A stretch of DNA of 64,000 nt from Chryseobacterium sp. ON_d1 (GCF_006829085.1 NZ_BJTC01000013.1:62001-126000), one strand, 5' to 3'; positions 1 through 9,216 are shown, counted from the first letter of the stretch. The notes: generated from the sequence alone by a model not told the origin. Made by a program: numbers and translations.

Positions 1-2
1 AA

Positions 3-386
3 AAACAGAGTAAAGCTTTAAAAAGAAAAACCAATCTGATCAGACTGGGGGTGATTGGTGGCTTTATAGATTCTTTTGCAGGAGGAGGCTGGGGACCTTT
101 GGTGACCGGAACACTGATTAAAAATGCATTTACTCCAAGATTTGCGGTAGGCAGCTCTACCGTAGCCAAATTTATCCTTACCATTACTGCTGCCGTTACT
201 TTCTTTTTTACTCTGGGAATTCAGCACTGGAATATTATTCTCGGGCTTTTGATCGGGGGGATTGTTACCGCTCCTTTCTCTGCAATGCTTACCGCTAAGC
301 TTCCCGTGAAGAAAATGTTTGTGATTATCGGGACTTTGGTGATTGTAATGAGTTCTATAACTATTTATAAATCAGTTTTTAATTAA
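3..386 (+). CDS. TauE/SafE-family membrane permease, C-terminal part
   Basis: The frame is open to the left edge of the window, so this is the 3' end of a longer gene. The visible part is very hydrophobic and carries the repeat-start motif GGFIDSFAGGGWGPLVTG, typical of the second half of sulfite exporter TauE/SafE (DUF81) proteins, followed by about three membrane segments. The family moves sulfite, sulfonates or other small organic anions across the inner membrane; the substrate cannot be told from this fragment. A GTG at 51 could be mistaken for a start, but coding continues upstream of it. Confidence 0.8.
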   Translation, partial: KQSKALKRKTNLIRLGVIGGFIDSFAGGGWGPLVTGTLIKNAFTPRFAVGSSTVAKFILTITAAVTFFFTLGIQHWNIILGLLIGGIVTAPFSAMLTAKLPVKKMFVIIGTLVIVMSSITIYKSVFN

Positions 387-474
387 AAATTATGTTTGGT
401 GTGGAAAAATAAAGGGTTTAAAAAGATATTTGATTTTGAAAATATTTTACTTTTACATCACTAAATATTAGAAC

Positions 475-765
475 ATGAATTTACATATCATCGCACTTTT
501 TAAGTTTAATGAAAATTATCTGATGGATGCTGTAGAGCTTTTTCAGAAGCTTGTGAAAGAAACAAGAAAAGAAGAAGGCTGCCTGCAGTATGATCTTATT
601 GAAGATAAAGATAATAAAGGAACTTTTTTCCTGATCGAGCTTTGGGAAAGCGTTGATCACCACAACAGGCATAACGGCCAGGATCACCTGTTAGATTTCC
701 GTCAAGATGCTTCCAAAATCATGGAAAGCTCAGCACAGGTTTATAAAGGATTTAAAATATATTAA
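475..765 (+). CDS. Antibiotic biosynthesis monooxygenase (ABM) domain protein
   Basis: A 96-residue single-domain protein. The arrangement EEGCLQYDL near residues 34-42, followed by FLIELWESVDHHNRHN, is the pattern of the dimeric alpha-beta ABM fold (YgiN-type quinol monooxygenases and haem-degrading relatives). The residues cannot discriminate between a quinol monooxygenase and a non-enzymatic ABM protein. It is a monocistronic plus-strand gene ending before a bidirectional terminator at 831-863. Confidence 0.8.
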   Translation: MNLHIIALFKFNENYLMDAVELFQKLVKETRKEEGCLQYDLIEDKDNKGTFFLIELWESVDHHNRHNGQDHLLDFRQDASKIMESSAQVYKGFKIY

Positions 766-772
766 TACTGAA

Positions 773-812
773 GATTTAGAGATTTAAGAATCTAAAAATT
801 TAAAGATTTTCT
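773..812 (+). repeat. Short degenerate 8-bp tandem array
   Basis: Five consecutive octamers related to GATTTAAA follow the ABM stop codon by 7 bp. The period is 8, unlike the 7-bp arrays elsewhere in the window. AT-richness makes chance similarity more likely here. Confidence 0.4.
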
Positions 813-830
813 CAATTTCAATAAAAAGTA

Positions 831-863
831 AAAGGCGGTTTCAACAATCTGAAACCGCCTTTT
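831..863. terminator. Bidirectional intrinsic terminator
   Basis: AAAGGCGGTTTCA and TGAAACCGCCTTT form a perfect 13-bp stem around a 7-nt loop, with T-runs outside both arms. It lies between the plus-strand ABM gene and the minus-strand gene ending at 898. Confidence 0.92.
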
Positions 864-897
864 TATTAGAAAAAATAGAAAGTATTAAAATAAATAT

Positions 898-2190
898 TTA
901 TTGTATGATAAGCTTTTTCGTCTCCGAATAGCCACTATAAGTAATTTTGACAAGATAATTTCCTGAAGGAAGTGTTGAAAGGTTCAGTTCCTGCTTATAG
1001 AATCCTGCCTGATTGGTAAGTTCTGCAGAATATACTTTTTTTCCGGTAAGATCATAAACTTCTGCATTTCCTTTGTTACCTGTCTTTTCTTTAACATCAA
1101 AAAGAACCGTCACTTTTTTATCGGCTGCTGCCGGATTAGGATATATACCGAAAGAAGCCTTTTTTCCGATTTCAGTAATGCCCAATGTCTCAGTAATCTT
1201 TTTGTATTTGAAATACATATTTCCCGTTGTAGCCCCACCGTTTGCAGTGAAGTACATTCTGTAGTAGTCGTTTCCTTTTTTGACATAGTACACCACATCA
1301 TTTTTTACGGTTCCGATCCCTTTCCATGAATGTCCCACAGTCGTAATCGCTGATGAGAAACTTGCATTGGCGGGAACTGTATAAGCCACTGTTTCCTGTG
1401 TTTCAGGCTGTACCATTGCTACTTTAACGTTCGGATTCTGAATGGCACCGGAAAGTGGATACATCTGTACCCCCATATAGAAGGTATAATATTTGGTAAA
1501 TACGAAGTCCCAGGCAGATCTGGAAGGTTCCATATCAGGAACTTTAGCCCCGGTATCAAAAGAAAAATAATTGAAATAAGTATCATCTGTTCCGTTGGCG
1601 ATGGTTCTTGTTTCTGTAGGTCCCCATGATGTGCCGTTCCATTTTGAATATCTGAAAGTATATCCTGCAAATGCATCTTCAATAGCAAATTTAACATAGG
1701 CTCCGGAAGCATACTTTAAAACAAAAATAGCTTTGCCCTGAATGTGATGGTTCACGGGGTTGTAAACTCCCCATCCAGTCGAAGGAATATTAGGGTTGGA
1801 GGATATCACAGGACCCTGTTCGAAGGCACCCTGGCTCCAGTCAGTCGTCTGATCAGGATTGTAAAGTGGAGCTCCCCATGAAGATTCGTTGCTGATGCTG
1901 ATATTATCCCAATCTGCTAAATTGGTTGAAGCTGCGAATACTTCAATATCTTTTGCATCATTGATCCTGGATCCGAATGCATAGTTTGAATTTCTATAAA
2001 AAGCAATATCCCACGTATTGGCTGGCTGAGAAACCATATTACCATCTGCAAGGTTCACAAATACGCGGTTCTGATACCCACTTCCCATTGTCATATTTAC
2101 CTGCGTGTATCCCAATGCATCAGTCTGTGCCAAAACAGTCTGCTGAACAGACATTGCCAGTACTGAAGCCAATAATAGTTTTGTTTTCAT
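898..2190 (-). CDS. Secreted HmuY-like protein with T9SS type A sorting domain
   Basis: 430 residues. Residues 1-21 form a signal peptide ending in VLAQ. The body (about 25-330) has the WDIAFYRNSNYAF and WDFVFTKYYTFY patterns characteristic of HmuY-family haem-binding beta proteins. Residues about 340-430 (FGIYPNPAAADKKV ... LPSGNYLVKI) are a type A C-terminal signal for type IX secretion, so the protein should be exported to the surface or medium. It shares a near-identical upstream module (2211-2264) with the next minus-strand gene and sits beside the haem-uptake operon, which suggests an iron-regulated haemophore. Haem binding itself is inferred from family resemblance only. Confidence 0.8.
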   Translation of the reverse strand: MKTKLLLASVLAMSVQQTVLAQTDALGYTQVNMTMGSGYQNRVFVNLADGNMVSQPANTWDIAFYRNSNYAFGSRINDAKDIEVFAASTNLADWDNISISNESSWGAPLYNPDQTTDWSQGAFEQGPVISSNPNIPSTGWGVYNPVNHHIQGKAIFVLKYASGAYVKFAIEDAFAGYTFRYSKWNGTSWGPTETRTIANGTDDTYFNYFSFDTGAKVPDMEPSRSAWDFVFTKYYTFYMGVQMYPLSGAIQNPNVKVAMVQPETQETVAYTVPANASFSSAITTVGHSWKGIGTVKNDVVYYVKKGNDYYRMYFTANGGATTGNMYFKYKKITETLGITEIGKKASFGIYPNPAAADKKVTVLFDVKEKTGNKGNAEVYDLTGKKVYSAELTNQAGFYKQELNLSTLPSGNYLVKITYSGYSETKKLIIQ

Positions 2191-2210
2191 AATTTATTTT
2201 TTAAATTCCT

Positions 2211-2264
2211 TATTTAGAATGATTCCACAAAAATATATATTTATTTTTAATAAGTCTAAATAAA
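2211..2264. promoter_or_regulatory. 54-bp putative iron-response module, copy A
   Basis: Matches the segment 3196-3249 at 52 of 54 positions. Both ends carry an inverted half-site: TATTTAGA at 2211-2218 and TCTAAATA at 2255-2262, 36 bp apart. Between them on the minus strand is a -7 box TATTTTTG (plus-strand 2228-2235) that should drive the 898-2190 gene. The half-sites resemble Fur-type boxes (TTAGAAT-n-ATTC); assignment to Fur is an inference from the haem-uptake context. Confidence 0.6.
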
Positions 2265-2325
2265 AACATGATTTTTGTCGTGTTTCAATATTTGTTATGA
2301 TGATGAACAGGAAAAACCGCTATAA

Positions 2326-2357
2326 AAAAGCCGGCAGGAATAACCCTGCCGGCTTTA
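2326..2357 (-). terminator. Intrinsic terminator of the 2383-3183 gene
   Basis: AAAGCCGGCAGG and CCTGCCGGCTTT form a 12-bp stem. On the minus strand it is followed by a T-run, 26 bp after the stop codon. Confidence 0.9.
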
Positions 2358-2382
2358 AAAAGATAGAATAGTCTGATTAACC

Positions 2383-3183
2383 TTATCTCTTGATGAATTT
2401 TGTCTGAATTGTTTTTCCCTCAGAGGTTTCAATGTTCATATAATATACTCCGGTTTTAAGAGTGCTGATCCCAAATCGGTGTCCGTCTGGTCTTCCTTCT
2501 GCAATTTTTTGGCCTGAAGAAGAATAAATACGGATATTTTTAAGATCTTTTTTTGAAATGAATTCCAATGTGGTCTGATCAGAGTTTAATGCAAATCTTA
2601 AGTTTTCTGTCGCTTTATTGTTGTCATGTACTCCTAAAGAAGCGGTGGTGTTATATACGACGTTGTCAATTTGTAAAGCAGTGTGAGCTATTGTCGGAGT
2701 GAATTTGAAAACAATGTAAGTGGCAGCAGATGCCGGCACAGGAATGGAATAAGTTTGTACCGTTTCACTGGTCAGAGAAATAGGATTGCTTATAGATACG
2801 AAAGTCGTCATATCTGCAGGGTTTGATGCAAGCCCCACTTCCAGGGTTCCGTTACCGTTGGTCCCTGTGCTTTTTGCAGCGGTAAAAGATAAGGTCTTGT
2901 TACCTGTAGGGGCCACAATTTGTGGAGTGATAAGATACGATGGAGCAGTTGAATTATTTCCGGAATAGGCCTGTACCACTTTATTCGCTGTACTGGTGAC
3001 GATCATCAATGGAGCAGGTGGAAAAGGCATTGGATTGGGAGCTAAGACTGCTGACCATCCGCTTTGGGGAAAGGTGTTATTTCCTGCGGTAAAGTTGTCA
3101 AAGTTTTCATCAATAGTATTCAGCTGTGCATTCATACCGATTGCTGTGAACATTAAACCTCCAATAAGTAATCTTAATTTCAT
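2383..3183 (-). CDS. Secreted cleaved-adhesin (choice-of-anchor J) protein with T9SS sorting domain
   Basis: 266 residues with a signal peptide (MKLRLLIGGLMFTAIGMNAQ). Residues about 22-175 (ENFDNFTAGNNTFPQSGW ... ALQIDNVVYN) match the cleaved-adhesin jelly-roll domain. In Porphyromonas gingivalis this domain occurs in haemagglutinin/gingipain proteins. The last 80 residues look like a type IX sorting domain, ending GVYYMNIETSEGKTIQTKFIKR-like. It is transcribed divergently from the TonB receptor from a shared 100-bp region, so co-regulation with haem uptake is likely. Confidence 0.8.
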   Translation of the reverse strand: MKLRLLIGGLMFTAIGMNAQLNTIDENFDNFTAGNNTFPQSGWSAVLAPNPMPFPPAPLMIVTSTANKVVQAYSGNNSTAPSYLITPQIVAPTGNKTLSFTAAKSTGTNGNGTLEVGLASNPADMTTFVSISNPISLTSETVQTYSIPVPASAATYIVFKFTPTIAHTALQIDNVVYNTTASLGVHDNNKATENLRFALNSDQTTLEFISKKDLKNIRIYSSSGQKIAEGRPDGHRFGISTLKTGVYYMNIETSEGKTIQTKFIKR

Positions 3184-3195
3184 AATTTTTATTTT

Positions 3196-3249
3196 TATTT
3201 AGAATTATTCCACAAAAATATATATTTATTTTTAATGAGTCTAAATAAA
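3196..3249. promoter_or_regulatory. 54-bp putative iron-response module, copy B, between divergent promoters
   Basis: Nearly identical to 2211-2264. TATTTAGA (3196-3203) lies just downstream of a minus-strand -7 box TATTTTTG (plus-strand 3213-3220) serving the 2383-3183 gene. TCTAAATA (3240-3247) lies just upstream of a plus-strand -7 box TATATTTG (3254-3261) serving the TonB receptor. A repressor on these half-sites would cover both promoters. Confidence 0.65.
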
Positions 3250-3253
3250 GCTT

Positions 3254-3261
3254 TATATTTG
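3254..3261 (+). promoter_or_regulatory. -7 box of the haem-uptake operon
   Basis: TATATTTG matches the Bacteroidota TAnnTTTG element and lies 22 bp before the receptor ATG. No clear TTG was assigned as the -33 element. Confidence 0.6.
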
Positions 3262-3283
3262 CTGAAAATTTTTCTTAATAGTT

Positions 3284-5419
3284 ATGAAGAAGAAAGTGAT
3301 TACCGTTTTGTCACTGTCCATTACTTTTTGGATGAATGCACAACAAAAAGATTCTTTGAATAAAAATAATATTGACGAAGTTGTCATAACAGGTCAGTAT
3401 ATGCAGCAGTCTATCAATAAATCAATATACAAAGTAGAAGTAATTGATGCGCAGCAAATCAAAAATATGGCGGTAACCAATGTTGCTGAGGTTTTAAATC
3501 AAAATCTGAATATTTTAATAGAGCCCAATAGAGGTTCCGGGAATTCCAATGCCAATATTATGGGATTGAGCGGAGCTTATACTAAAATTCTGATTGATAA
3601 TATTCCTGTTGTAAGTGATGAAGGGATGGGTAATCTGGTGGATCTTACTAAGATTAACGTTAATAATATTGAACGTATTGAAGTGGTAAAAGGATCCATG
3701 GGAGTTGAATATGGTAATAATGCTGTAGCAGGTGTCATTAATATCATCACAAAGAAAAGCTATGGTAAAAAAGTTTCGATTCTGGCTTCTTTACAGGAAG
3801 AAACTGTGAATAAAGATTATGACTGGTTTAAAAAAGGAAACGGCCGTCATATACAGTCATTGAATATAGGATATAAAATCAATGATAAATGGTCTGTCTC
3901 TGCAGATATTAACCATAATGATTTTCAGGGATATAAAGGAGATCTTCAGGGGTATAAATACTTTAATGAAAGCAATGACGGTTTACGCGGGTATGACTGG
4001 CAACCCAAAGATCAGATTACAACCAACGGAGTAATACGCTACAATAAAAACAATACAAGTTTTTACTATAAAATGAATTTTCTGTCTGAGAAAATCAATT
4101 ACTACAATCCATTGGTAAATGAACTTTATCTGGGAGGAGGCAACAGAACTTATACGGTACAAGATATCGACTATAATACAAAAAGATGGATTCATCAATT
4201 CAATATCCAGACTAAAATAGGAAGAATCAATTATAATGGGGATTTCTCTTATCAGACTCAGGAAAGGAAGTCACAACATTATATGTACGATGTACCGGGC
4301 AGGAAGGAATTGTCAAGAGATGAAAACCTGACTTTCTATCAATCAGATGTACTTTATTCCAGAGGAATGTTCAGTAATTTTTTGAACAGTGAAAAAATCA
4401 ATTTTCAGTTAGGATATGAGTTGGACAGGACAAAAGGTTTTGCCAGTGCCAGTACATTTGAGAGTAATAATAACGGAAAGGATATCGAACGCACAATATT
4501 CAATTATGCCAATTTCTTATCTGCCGAATGGAATATTAACAATTGGTTTTCCCTGCGTCCGGGTATAAGACTGGCTTTAAGTGATAAATTTGACTCTCAG
4601 TATAATTATTCAACGACTTTGAGGTTTAAAACTACCGAAAAATCTGATATCCGTTTGGTATTTGGTTCTGCAAACAGATTCCCTACTTATGATGAATTAT
4701 ACACCTTTGTGGTAGATAATAACCACGATATCAGAGGAAATGAAAACCTGAAGCCTGAGACAGGATATTCCGCCTCTTTATTCTGGGATTATGCCATGAC
4801 CAATTCAAATGACTGGAAGTTTAATTTCAGTGCTTCCGGGATGTTTTTAGATGTAAAAAACAGAATTGAAAGTGTCATTGTCAATAACAGTCCTTTACAA
4901 ATCACGTATTTAAATGTTGATAATTATAAATCTGTATTGTTTGGAGGGGGAATCAATGTAAGAAAAGGTGATCTTTCTTTAAATGCAGGCGTTTCAGTGT
5001 TAGGTATTTCTCAGGTTCTTAATACCGGAAATATTGTTTCTCCGGATGATTATAATTTTTATGCTGAAGCTAATCTGGCAGCTAATTATACGCTGCCTTA
5101 TACGAAAACGTTATTTGCTCTTTATTACAAATATACAGGGTCACAGAAACGCTATACACATCAGACAAACCTGCAGGACCCGAAAGATCCGGGACAATAT
5201 GTGCTTGGAGAAATTGGGGATTATCATATGATGAACTTCACCGTAAGCCAGCCTTTCTTTAAAAATCATTTTGAAATCAGCGCAGGGATAAAAAATATTT
5301 TTGACGTAACCTCAGTCAGAAATACAATACAGGCGGGCAACAGCCATAATGCTGCTGCGAACCAACAGAATCTGTTCTATGGCAGAAGCTATTTTGCCAG
5401 ATTAAATTATAATTTTTAA
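3284..5419 (+). CDS. hmuR: TonB-dependent haem receptor (HmuR-like)
   Basis: 711 residues, normal for a small TonB-dependent outer-membrane receptor. It has a signal peptide ending WMNAQ, a TonB box DEVVITG near residues 31-37, and a plug domain (about 45-155, including NIERIEVVKGSMGVEYGNNA and GVINIITKK). A beta-barrel follows, ending in the terminal aromatic YFARLNYNF. There is no N-terminal carboxypeptidase-like domain, unlike SusC-type receptors. It is the first gene of a run with HmuY, HmuT, HmuU, HmuV and HmuS homologues, so the ligand is most likely haem. The symbol rests on that context. Confidence 0.85.
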   Translation: MKKKVITVLSLSITFWMNAQQKDSLNKNNIDEVVITGQYMQQSINKSIYKVEVIDAQQIKNMAVTNVAEVLNQNLNILIEPNRGSGNSNANIMGLSGAYTKILIDNIPVVSDEGMGNLVDLTKINVNNIERIEVVKGSMGVEYGNNAVAGVINIITKKSYGKKVSILASLQEETVNKDYDWFKKGNGRHIQSLNIGYKINDKWSVSADINHNDFQGYKGDLQGYKYFNESNDGLRGYDWQPKDQITTNGVIRYNKNNTSFYYKMNFLSEKINYYNPLVNELYLGGGNRTYTVQDIDYNTKRWIHQFNIQTKIGRINYNGDFSYQTQERKSQHYMYDVPGRKELSRDENLTFYQSDVLYSRGMFSNFLNSEKINFQLGYELDRTKGFASASTFESNNNGKDIERTIFNYANFLSAEWNINNWFSLRPGIRLALSDKFDSQYNYSTTLRFKTTEKSDIRLVFGSANRFPTYDELYTFVVDNNHDIRGNENLKPETGYSASLFWDYAMTNSNDWKFNFSASGMFLDVKNRIESVIVNNSPLQITYLNVDNYKSVLFGGGINVRKGDLSLNAGVSVLGISQVLNTGNIVSPDDYNFYAEANLAANYTLPYTKTLFALYYKYTGSQKRYTHQTNLQDPKDPGQYVLGEIGDYHMMNFTVSQPFFKNHFEISAGIKNIFDVTSVRNTIQAGNSHNAAANQQNLFYGRSYFARLNYNF

Positions 5420-5429
5420 AGGATTAGAA

Positions 5430-6512
5430 ATGAAAAAAATAGTATTCATTCTTTTAATAGGAAGCTCTTTTATATCTCAGTCATGCATTAATGATAATGA
5501 TGATGCCATTATGGTAGCCCCGTCTGATGGAGCTGTTGTTAATCCAAATGTGGGAGGTGCAACTCAGCCCAATCAGGTTTGGATCGATTTAGGGACCAAT
5601 ACGGAAGCCGTCACTACAAGAACAGATTGGGATTTTGCATTTTATACAGGAAATTCTTTTAAAGTAGTTTTGAATTCTTCTATTATGATGGCTGCAGGCA
5701 AAATACCTAATGCAACCCATATAGACCTGGTAACAGATGCAAGCGTTGCAGCATTGAAAGATGAAATTCAGGTTGCAAACTTCAATCCTGCCAACGAGAC
5801 TTATATCGATGATGTAAAAGGTAACTTTCCTTCAGGGTATACAGCTATCGACGAAATTAAGGCTAATGATTCCGAAAATGCAGTTTACCTGGTGAATATG
5901 GGAAAAAAGATCTTTACAGGGAACGTTCCTTCAGGATCTGTTACTACAGGAGGGGACAGCAGAGGATGGATGAAAGTACAGGTGGTGAGAGCCGGAGCCA
6001 GCTATAAAATAAAATATGCTGAGCTTAATGCAACAGACCATAAAGAATTAATCATAACCAAAAACACTTCCTATAACTATAATTTTGTCAGTCTGGGCAA
6101 AAATAGTGAAGTAACGATACAGCCGGAAAAGAAGAAATGGGACCTGTGTTTCACTGTATTTACCAATTTGATTACAGGTGCTGGAAGTTATATCTATGCT
6201 GATTTCGTTCTTACGAATAACGTCGGCGGAGTAGGCGCTTATGAAGTGAAAGTAACTTCAGGATCAGGTGTGGAAGCTTATAATAACTTTAAAGCTTCAG
6301 ATGTCGATCCTTCAAAGTTTGTCTATAATGATCAGAGAGCAATTGGAGGAAACTGGAGAAATCCGGTGGGTACCAATGGGCTTGAAGTATATGGCGACCG
6401 ATTCTATATTATCAAAGATGCTGAAGGATATTACTTTAAATTGAGATTTACAAGATTAACCAGCACATCAGGAGAGCGCGGAAGACCTCAATTTGAATAC
6501 AAACCTCTATAA
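5430..6512 (+). CDS. hmuY: HmuY-family haem-binding lipoprotein
   Basis: 360 residues with a lipoprotein signal (SSFISQSC, Cys near 19). The body has the HmuY signatures WIDLGTNTEAVTTRTDWDFAFY and, later, KKWDLCFTVFTNL with YIYADFVLTNNVGG. It begins 10 bp after the receptor stop codon, so the two are co-transcribed, as in the P. gingivalis hmu operon. HmuY proteins take haem from host carriers and pass it to the receptor. This one lacks a T9SS sorting domain, in contrast to the 898-2190 paralogue, so it should stay membrane-anchored. Confidence 0.88.
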   Translation: MKKIVFILLIGSSFISQSCINDNDDAIMVAPSDGAVVNPNVGGATQPNQVWIDLGTNTEAVTTRTDWDFAFYTGNSFKVVLNSSIMMAAGKIPNATHIDLVTDASVAALKDEIQVANFNPANETYIDDVKGNFPSGYTAIDEIKANDSENAVYLVNMGKKIFTGNVPSGSVTTGGDSRGWMKVQVVRAGASYKIKYAELNATDHKELIITKNTSYNYNFVSLGKNSEVTIQPEKKKWDLCFTVFTNLITGAGSYIYADFVLTNNVGGVGAYEVKVTSGSGVEAYNNFKASDVDPSKFVYNDQRAIGGNWRNPVGTNGLEVYGDRFYIIKDAEGYYFKLRFTRLTSTSGERGRPQFEYKPL

Positions 6513-6538
6513 ATAAAATAATCAAATAATAGTATATC

Positions 6539-7417
6539 ATGAAAAAATTCATTCTTGCAGCTTCTGTTCTTGTCGCAGTGTATTCTTGCAAAAAAACAGA
6601 AGGAGCCACAAAAGAAAATACAACAGAAGTTGCCTCTGAAACACCAAAAACAAACAATAAAATAGTAACATTAAGCGGAGGAATCACAGAAATCGTATCT
6701 GCTTTAGGCCATGAAAAAGAAATCGTAGGAACGGATGTTACCAGTACATATCCGGCAAGCTTGAAAGCAACGGCCAAAGATCTTGGACATGTAAGATCAA
6801 TGACCATTGAGCCGATCATGGCTGTCAATCCTACTTTGATTCTTGCATCTGATAAAGATATCAATCCTGAATTATTAGGGAAAATCAAATCTTCAGGAAT
6901 TAAAACTGAAATTTTCAAGCAGGAGTACACCGTTGAAGGAACTAAAAAACTGATTGAGGCCGTAGCAAAAGCTGTCGGGAATACAGATTACCAGAAATTA
7001 ACCGATAAGATTGATACGGATTTGAAACAGGTGCAGCCTATTGCTAAAAAGCCAAAAGTATTGTTCATCTATGCCAGAGGAAATATACTGATGGTTAGCG
7101 GTAAAAATACGCCAATGGCCTCATTGATCACCCTTGCAGGCGGAGAAAATGCCGTAACCGATTTTGAAGATTTTAAACCATTGACGCCGGAAGCCGTTGT
7201 AAAAGCTAATCCTGATGTATTGTTCTTCTTTGAAACTGGCCTTCAGGGAGCAGGAGGAAATGAAGGTGCCCTTAAAATGCCGGGAGTATCACAAACCAAT
7301 GCCGGTAAAAATAAGAAGATCATCGCAATGGACGGAGGTTTAGTATCAGGTTTCGGACCGAGACTGGGAGAAGCAGCAGTAGCATTAAACAAACTTTTAA
7401 TTGAAAACACAAAGTAA
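6539..7417 (+). CDS. hmuT: Haem ABC transporter substrate-binding lipoprotein
   Basis: 292 residues with a lipobox ending at Cys17 (VAVYSC). It then follows the class III binding-protein (BtuF/HmuT) pattern: IVTLSGGITEIVSALG, ATAKDLGHVRSMTIEPIMAVNPTLILAS, and the HmuT-like segment FEDFKPLTPEAVVKANPDVLFFFETG. In a Gram-negative cell it would deliver periplasmic haem to the permease HmuU. It is followed by hmuU, whose proposed start overlaps its 3' end by 17 bp. Confidence 0.88.
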   Translation: MKKFILAASVLVAVYSCKKTEGATKENTTEVASETPKTNNKIVTLSGGITEIVSALGHEKEIVGTDVTSTYPASLKATAKDLGHVRSMTIEPIMAVNPTLILASDKDINPELLGKIKSSGIKTEIFKQEYTVEGTKKLIEAVAKAVGNTDYQKLTDKIDTDLKQVQPIAKKPKVLFIYARGNILMVSGKNTPMASLITLAGGENAVTDFEDFKPLTPEAVVKANPDVLFFFETGLQGAGGNEGALKMPGVSQTNAGKNKKIIAMDGGLVSGFGPRLGEAAVALNKLLIENTK

Positions 7418-8441
7418 ACTATACTTTTATCTTATTATAAGTGCAGTACTGCTTGCCATTATAGCAGTGCTGTCACTTAACACCGGAGTATATGATTTCG
7501 GAGGGAGTTCTGCGTTCACAATACTGTGGAAATATATAAAAGGAGACCCGGGCCTGTCTTTAAGTGATCAATATGTGATCTGGGATGTAAGGGCTGCCAG
7601 GATCGTTATGGCCATTTTAATAGGAGGTATGCTTTCTGTTTCGGGAACCAGCCTTCAGGGACTTTTTAAGAATCCGCTGGCGACAGGGGATTTAATAGGA
7701 CTTACATCAGGAGCGACTCTGCTGGCGGCCATTGCAATTGTTTTGGGAGGACATTTTAAAGAATATCTCCCTGAAGCCGTACAGTTCTCGCTGGTAGGAA
7801 TCTCGGCGTTTGTAGGATCTTTTTTATCCATGATGCTGGTCTATAAAATTTCGACAAGCGGAGGAAAGACCAATGTAGTCATGATGCTGCTTACCGGGGT
7901 GGCAATAACAGCAATCGGTTTCTCTATTACAGGATTTCTGATTTATATCTCAAAAGATGAGCAGCTTAGAGATTTAACCTTTTGGAATCTGGGAAGCCTG
8001 GCTGCCGCCACATGGACGAAGAATATTATCCTGGCCGTTGTAATGACCGTAGCTTACATCATTTTATTACCCAAAGGAAAGGCTCTGAATGCTATGATGC
8101 TGGGTGAAAAAGATGCACAGCATCTGGGAATCAATGTGGAAAAACTGAAAAAGCAGATCATTATTACCGTTGCTTTAATGGTGGGAACCTGTGTCGCATT
8201 CTCAGGAACAATTGGTTTTGTGGGGCTTATTGTACCTTATATTTTAAGACTTTTATTCAAATCCAATAATACTTTTATCCTGCCTTTATCAGCAATGTGT
8301 GGAAGTATTCTGCTGCTTACAGCAGACACTTTCAGCAGAAGTATTGTAGCTCCGTCTGAACTTCCGATCGGGATTCTGACAGCGCTGATGGGAGGTCCTA
8401 TTTTTATTGCTATTTTGGTTAAATTTAAAAAATCACTGTAA
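7401..8441 (+). CDS. hmuU: Haem ABC transporter permease (FecCD family)
   Basis: 346 residues with about ten membrane helices. FecCD signatures include RAARIVMAILIGGMLSVSGTSLQGLFKNPLA and GTIGFVGLIVPYILRLLF. The proposed start is TTG at 7401, inside the hmuT 3' end, because no in-frame ATG occurs before the first membrane segment. Translational coupling with hmuT is likely. The stop codon shares a base with the hmuV ATG. Confidence 0.9.
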   Translation: MKTQSKLYFYLIISAVLLAIIAVLSLNTGVYDFGGSSAFTILWKYIKGDPGLSLSDQYVIWDVRAARIVMAILIGGMLSVSGTSLQGLFKNPLATGDLIGLTSGATLLAAIAIVLGGHFKEYLPEAVQFSLVGISAFVGSFLSMMLVYKISTSGGKTNVVMMLLTGVAITAIGFSITGFLIYISKDEQLRDLTFWNLGSLAAATWTKNIILAVVMTVAYIILLPKGKALNAMMLGEKDAQHLGINVEKLKKQIIITVALMVGTCVAFSGTIGFVGLIVPYILRLLFKSNNTFILPLSAMCGSILLLTADTFSRSIVAPSELPIGILTALMGGPIFIAILVKFKKSL

Positions 8442-9214
8442 TGATCAAGGCACACCAGATTAATTATAAACATAAAGAATTCCGTATTCTGGATGGGATA
8501 GATGTCTCCCTGGAATATGGCGAATTTTTAGCCATTGTAGGTCCTAACGGAGCAGGAAAGTCAAGTCTTTTGAGTGTTTTGGCAGATGAAGTGAAATCCG
8601 GGAAGCAGAAAGTATTATTTAAGAATAAACCTATTCAGGAATGGAAGGTGAAAGAGCTTTCAAAACATAAAGCAAAATTTTCACAACATAACAGCAATGA
8701 TATTCCGCTTGAAGTAAAGGATGTGGTGGTGATGGGAAGGTATCCTTATTTTGATGCCCAGCCCGGAAGAGAAGACCTTGAAGCTATGAACAGTATGCTT
8801 TATGAAACCGATATTTTTCATCTGAAAGACAGGGATTATAATTCTTTATCCGGAGGAGAGAAACAACGGGTACACCTGTCAAGAGTAATGGCCCAGTTAC
8901 AGAATGAAATTGCCCATAAACTGATTTTTCTGGATGAACCGCTGAATAATTTAGACATCAGACATCAGTATAAAGCATTGGAAATCATTAAAAATTTTAC
9001 AAAAAAAGCCAACAGTGCCATTGTTGTTTTGCATGATCTGAATCTCGCGGCCCAGTTTGCAGATAAGATTTTATTGATGAAATCAGGAAGAGTTTCCGCA
9101 TATGGAACCCCACGGGAAGTTTTTACAGCTGAAAATATCAGTAAAGCCTACAACTTTCCGTGTACCATCTGCGGACACCCTATTACCAATAACCCAATGA
9201 TCATTTTTGGATAA
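8441..9214 (+). CDS. hmuV: Haem ABC transporter ATP-binding protein
   Basis: 257 residues with all ABC ATPase motifs: Walker A GPNGAGKSS (34-42), signature LSGGEKQRV, Walker B LIFLDEPLNNLD, and H-loop VVLHDLNLA. The insertion pattern VMGRYPYFDAQPGREDLEAM is that of HmuV. The start overlaps the hmuU stop by one base (TAATG). It completes the HmuTUV transporter. Confidence 0.92.
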   Translation: MIKAHQINYKHKEFRILDGIDVSLEYGEFLAIVGPNGAGKSSLLSVLADEVKSGKQKVLFKNKPIQEWKVKELSKHKAKFSQHNSNDIPLEVKDVVVMGRYPYFDAQPGREDLEAMNSMLYETDIFHLKDRDYNSLSGGEKQRVHLSRVMAQLQNEIAHKLIFLDEPLNNLDIRHQYKALEIIKNFTKKANSAIVVLHDLNLAAQFADKILLMKSGRVSAYGTPREVFTAENISKAYNFPCTICGHPITNNPMIIFG

Positions 9215-9216
9215 CC

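Noticed and set aside
6448..6930. 160-residue minus-strand ORF across hmuY and hmuT
   Set aside because: It overlaps two clearly recognisable genes on the other strand and has no family resemblance.
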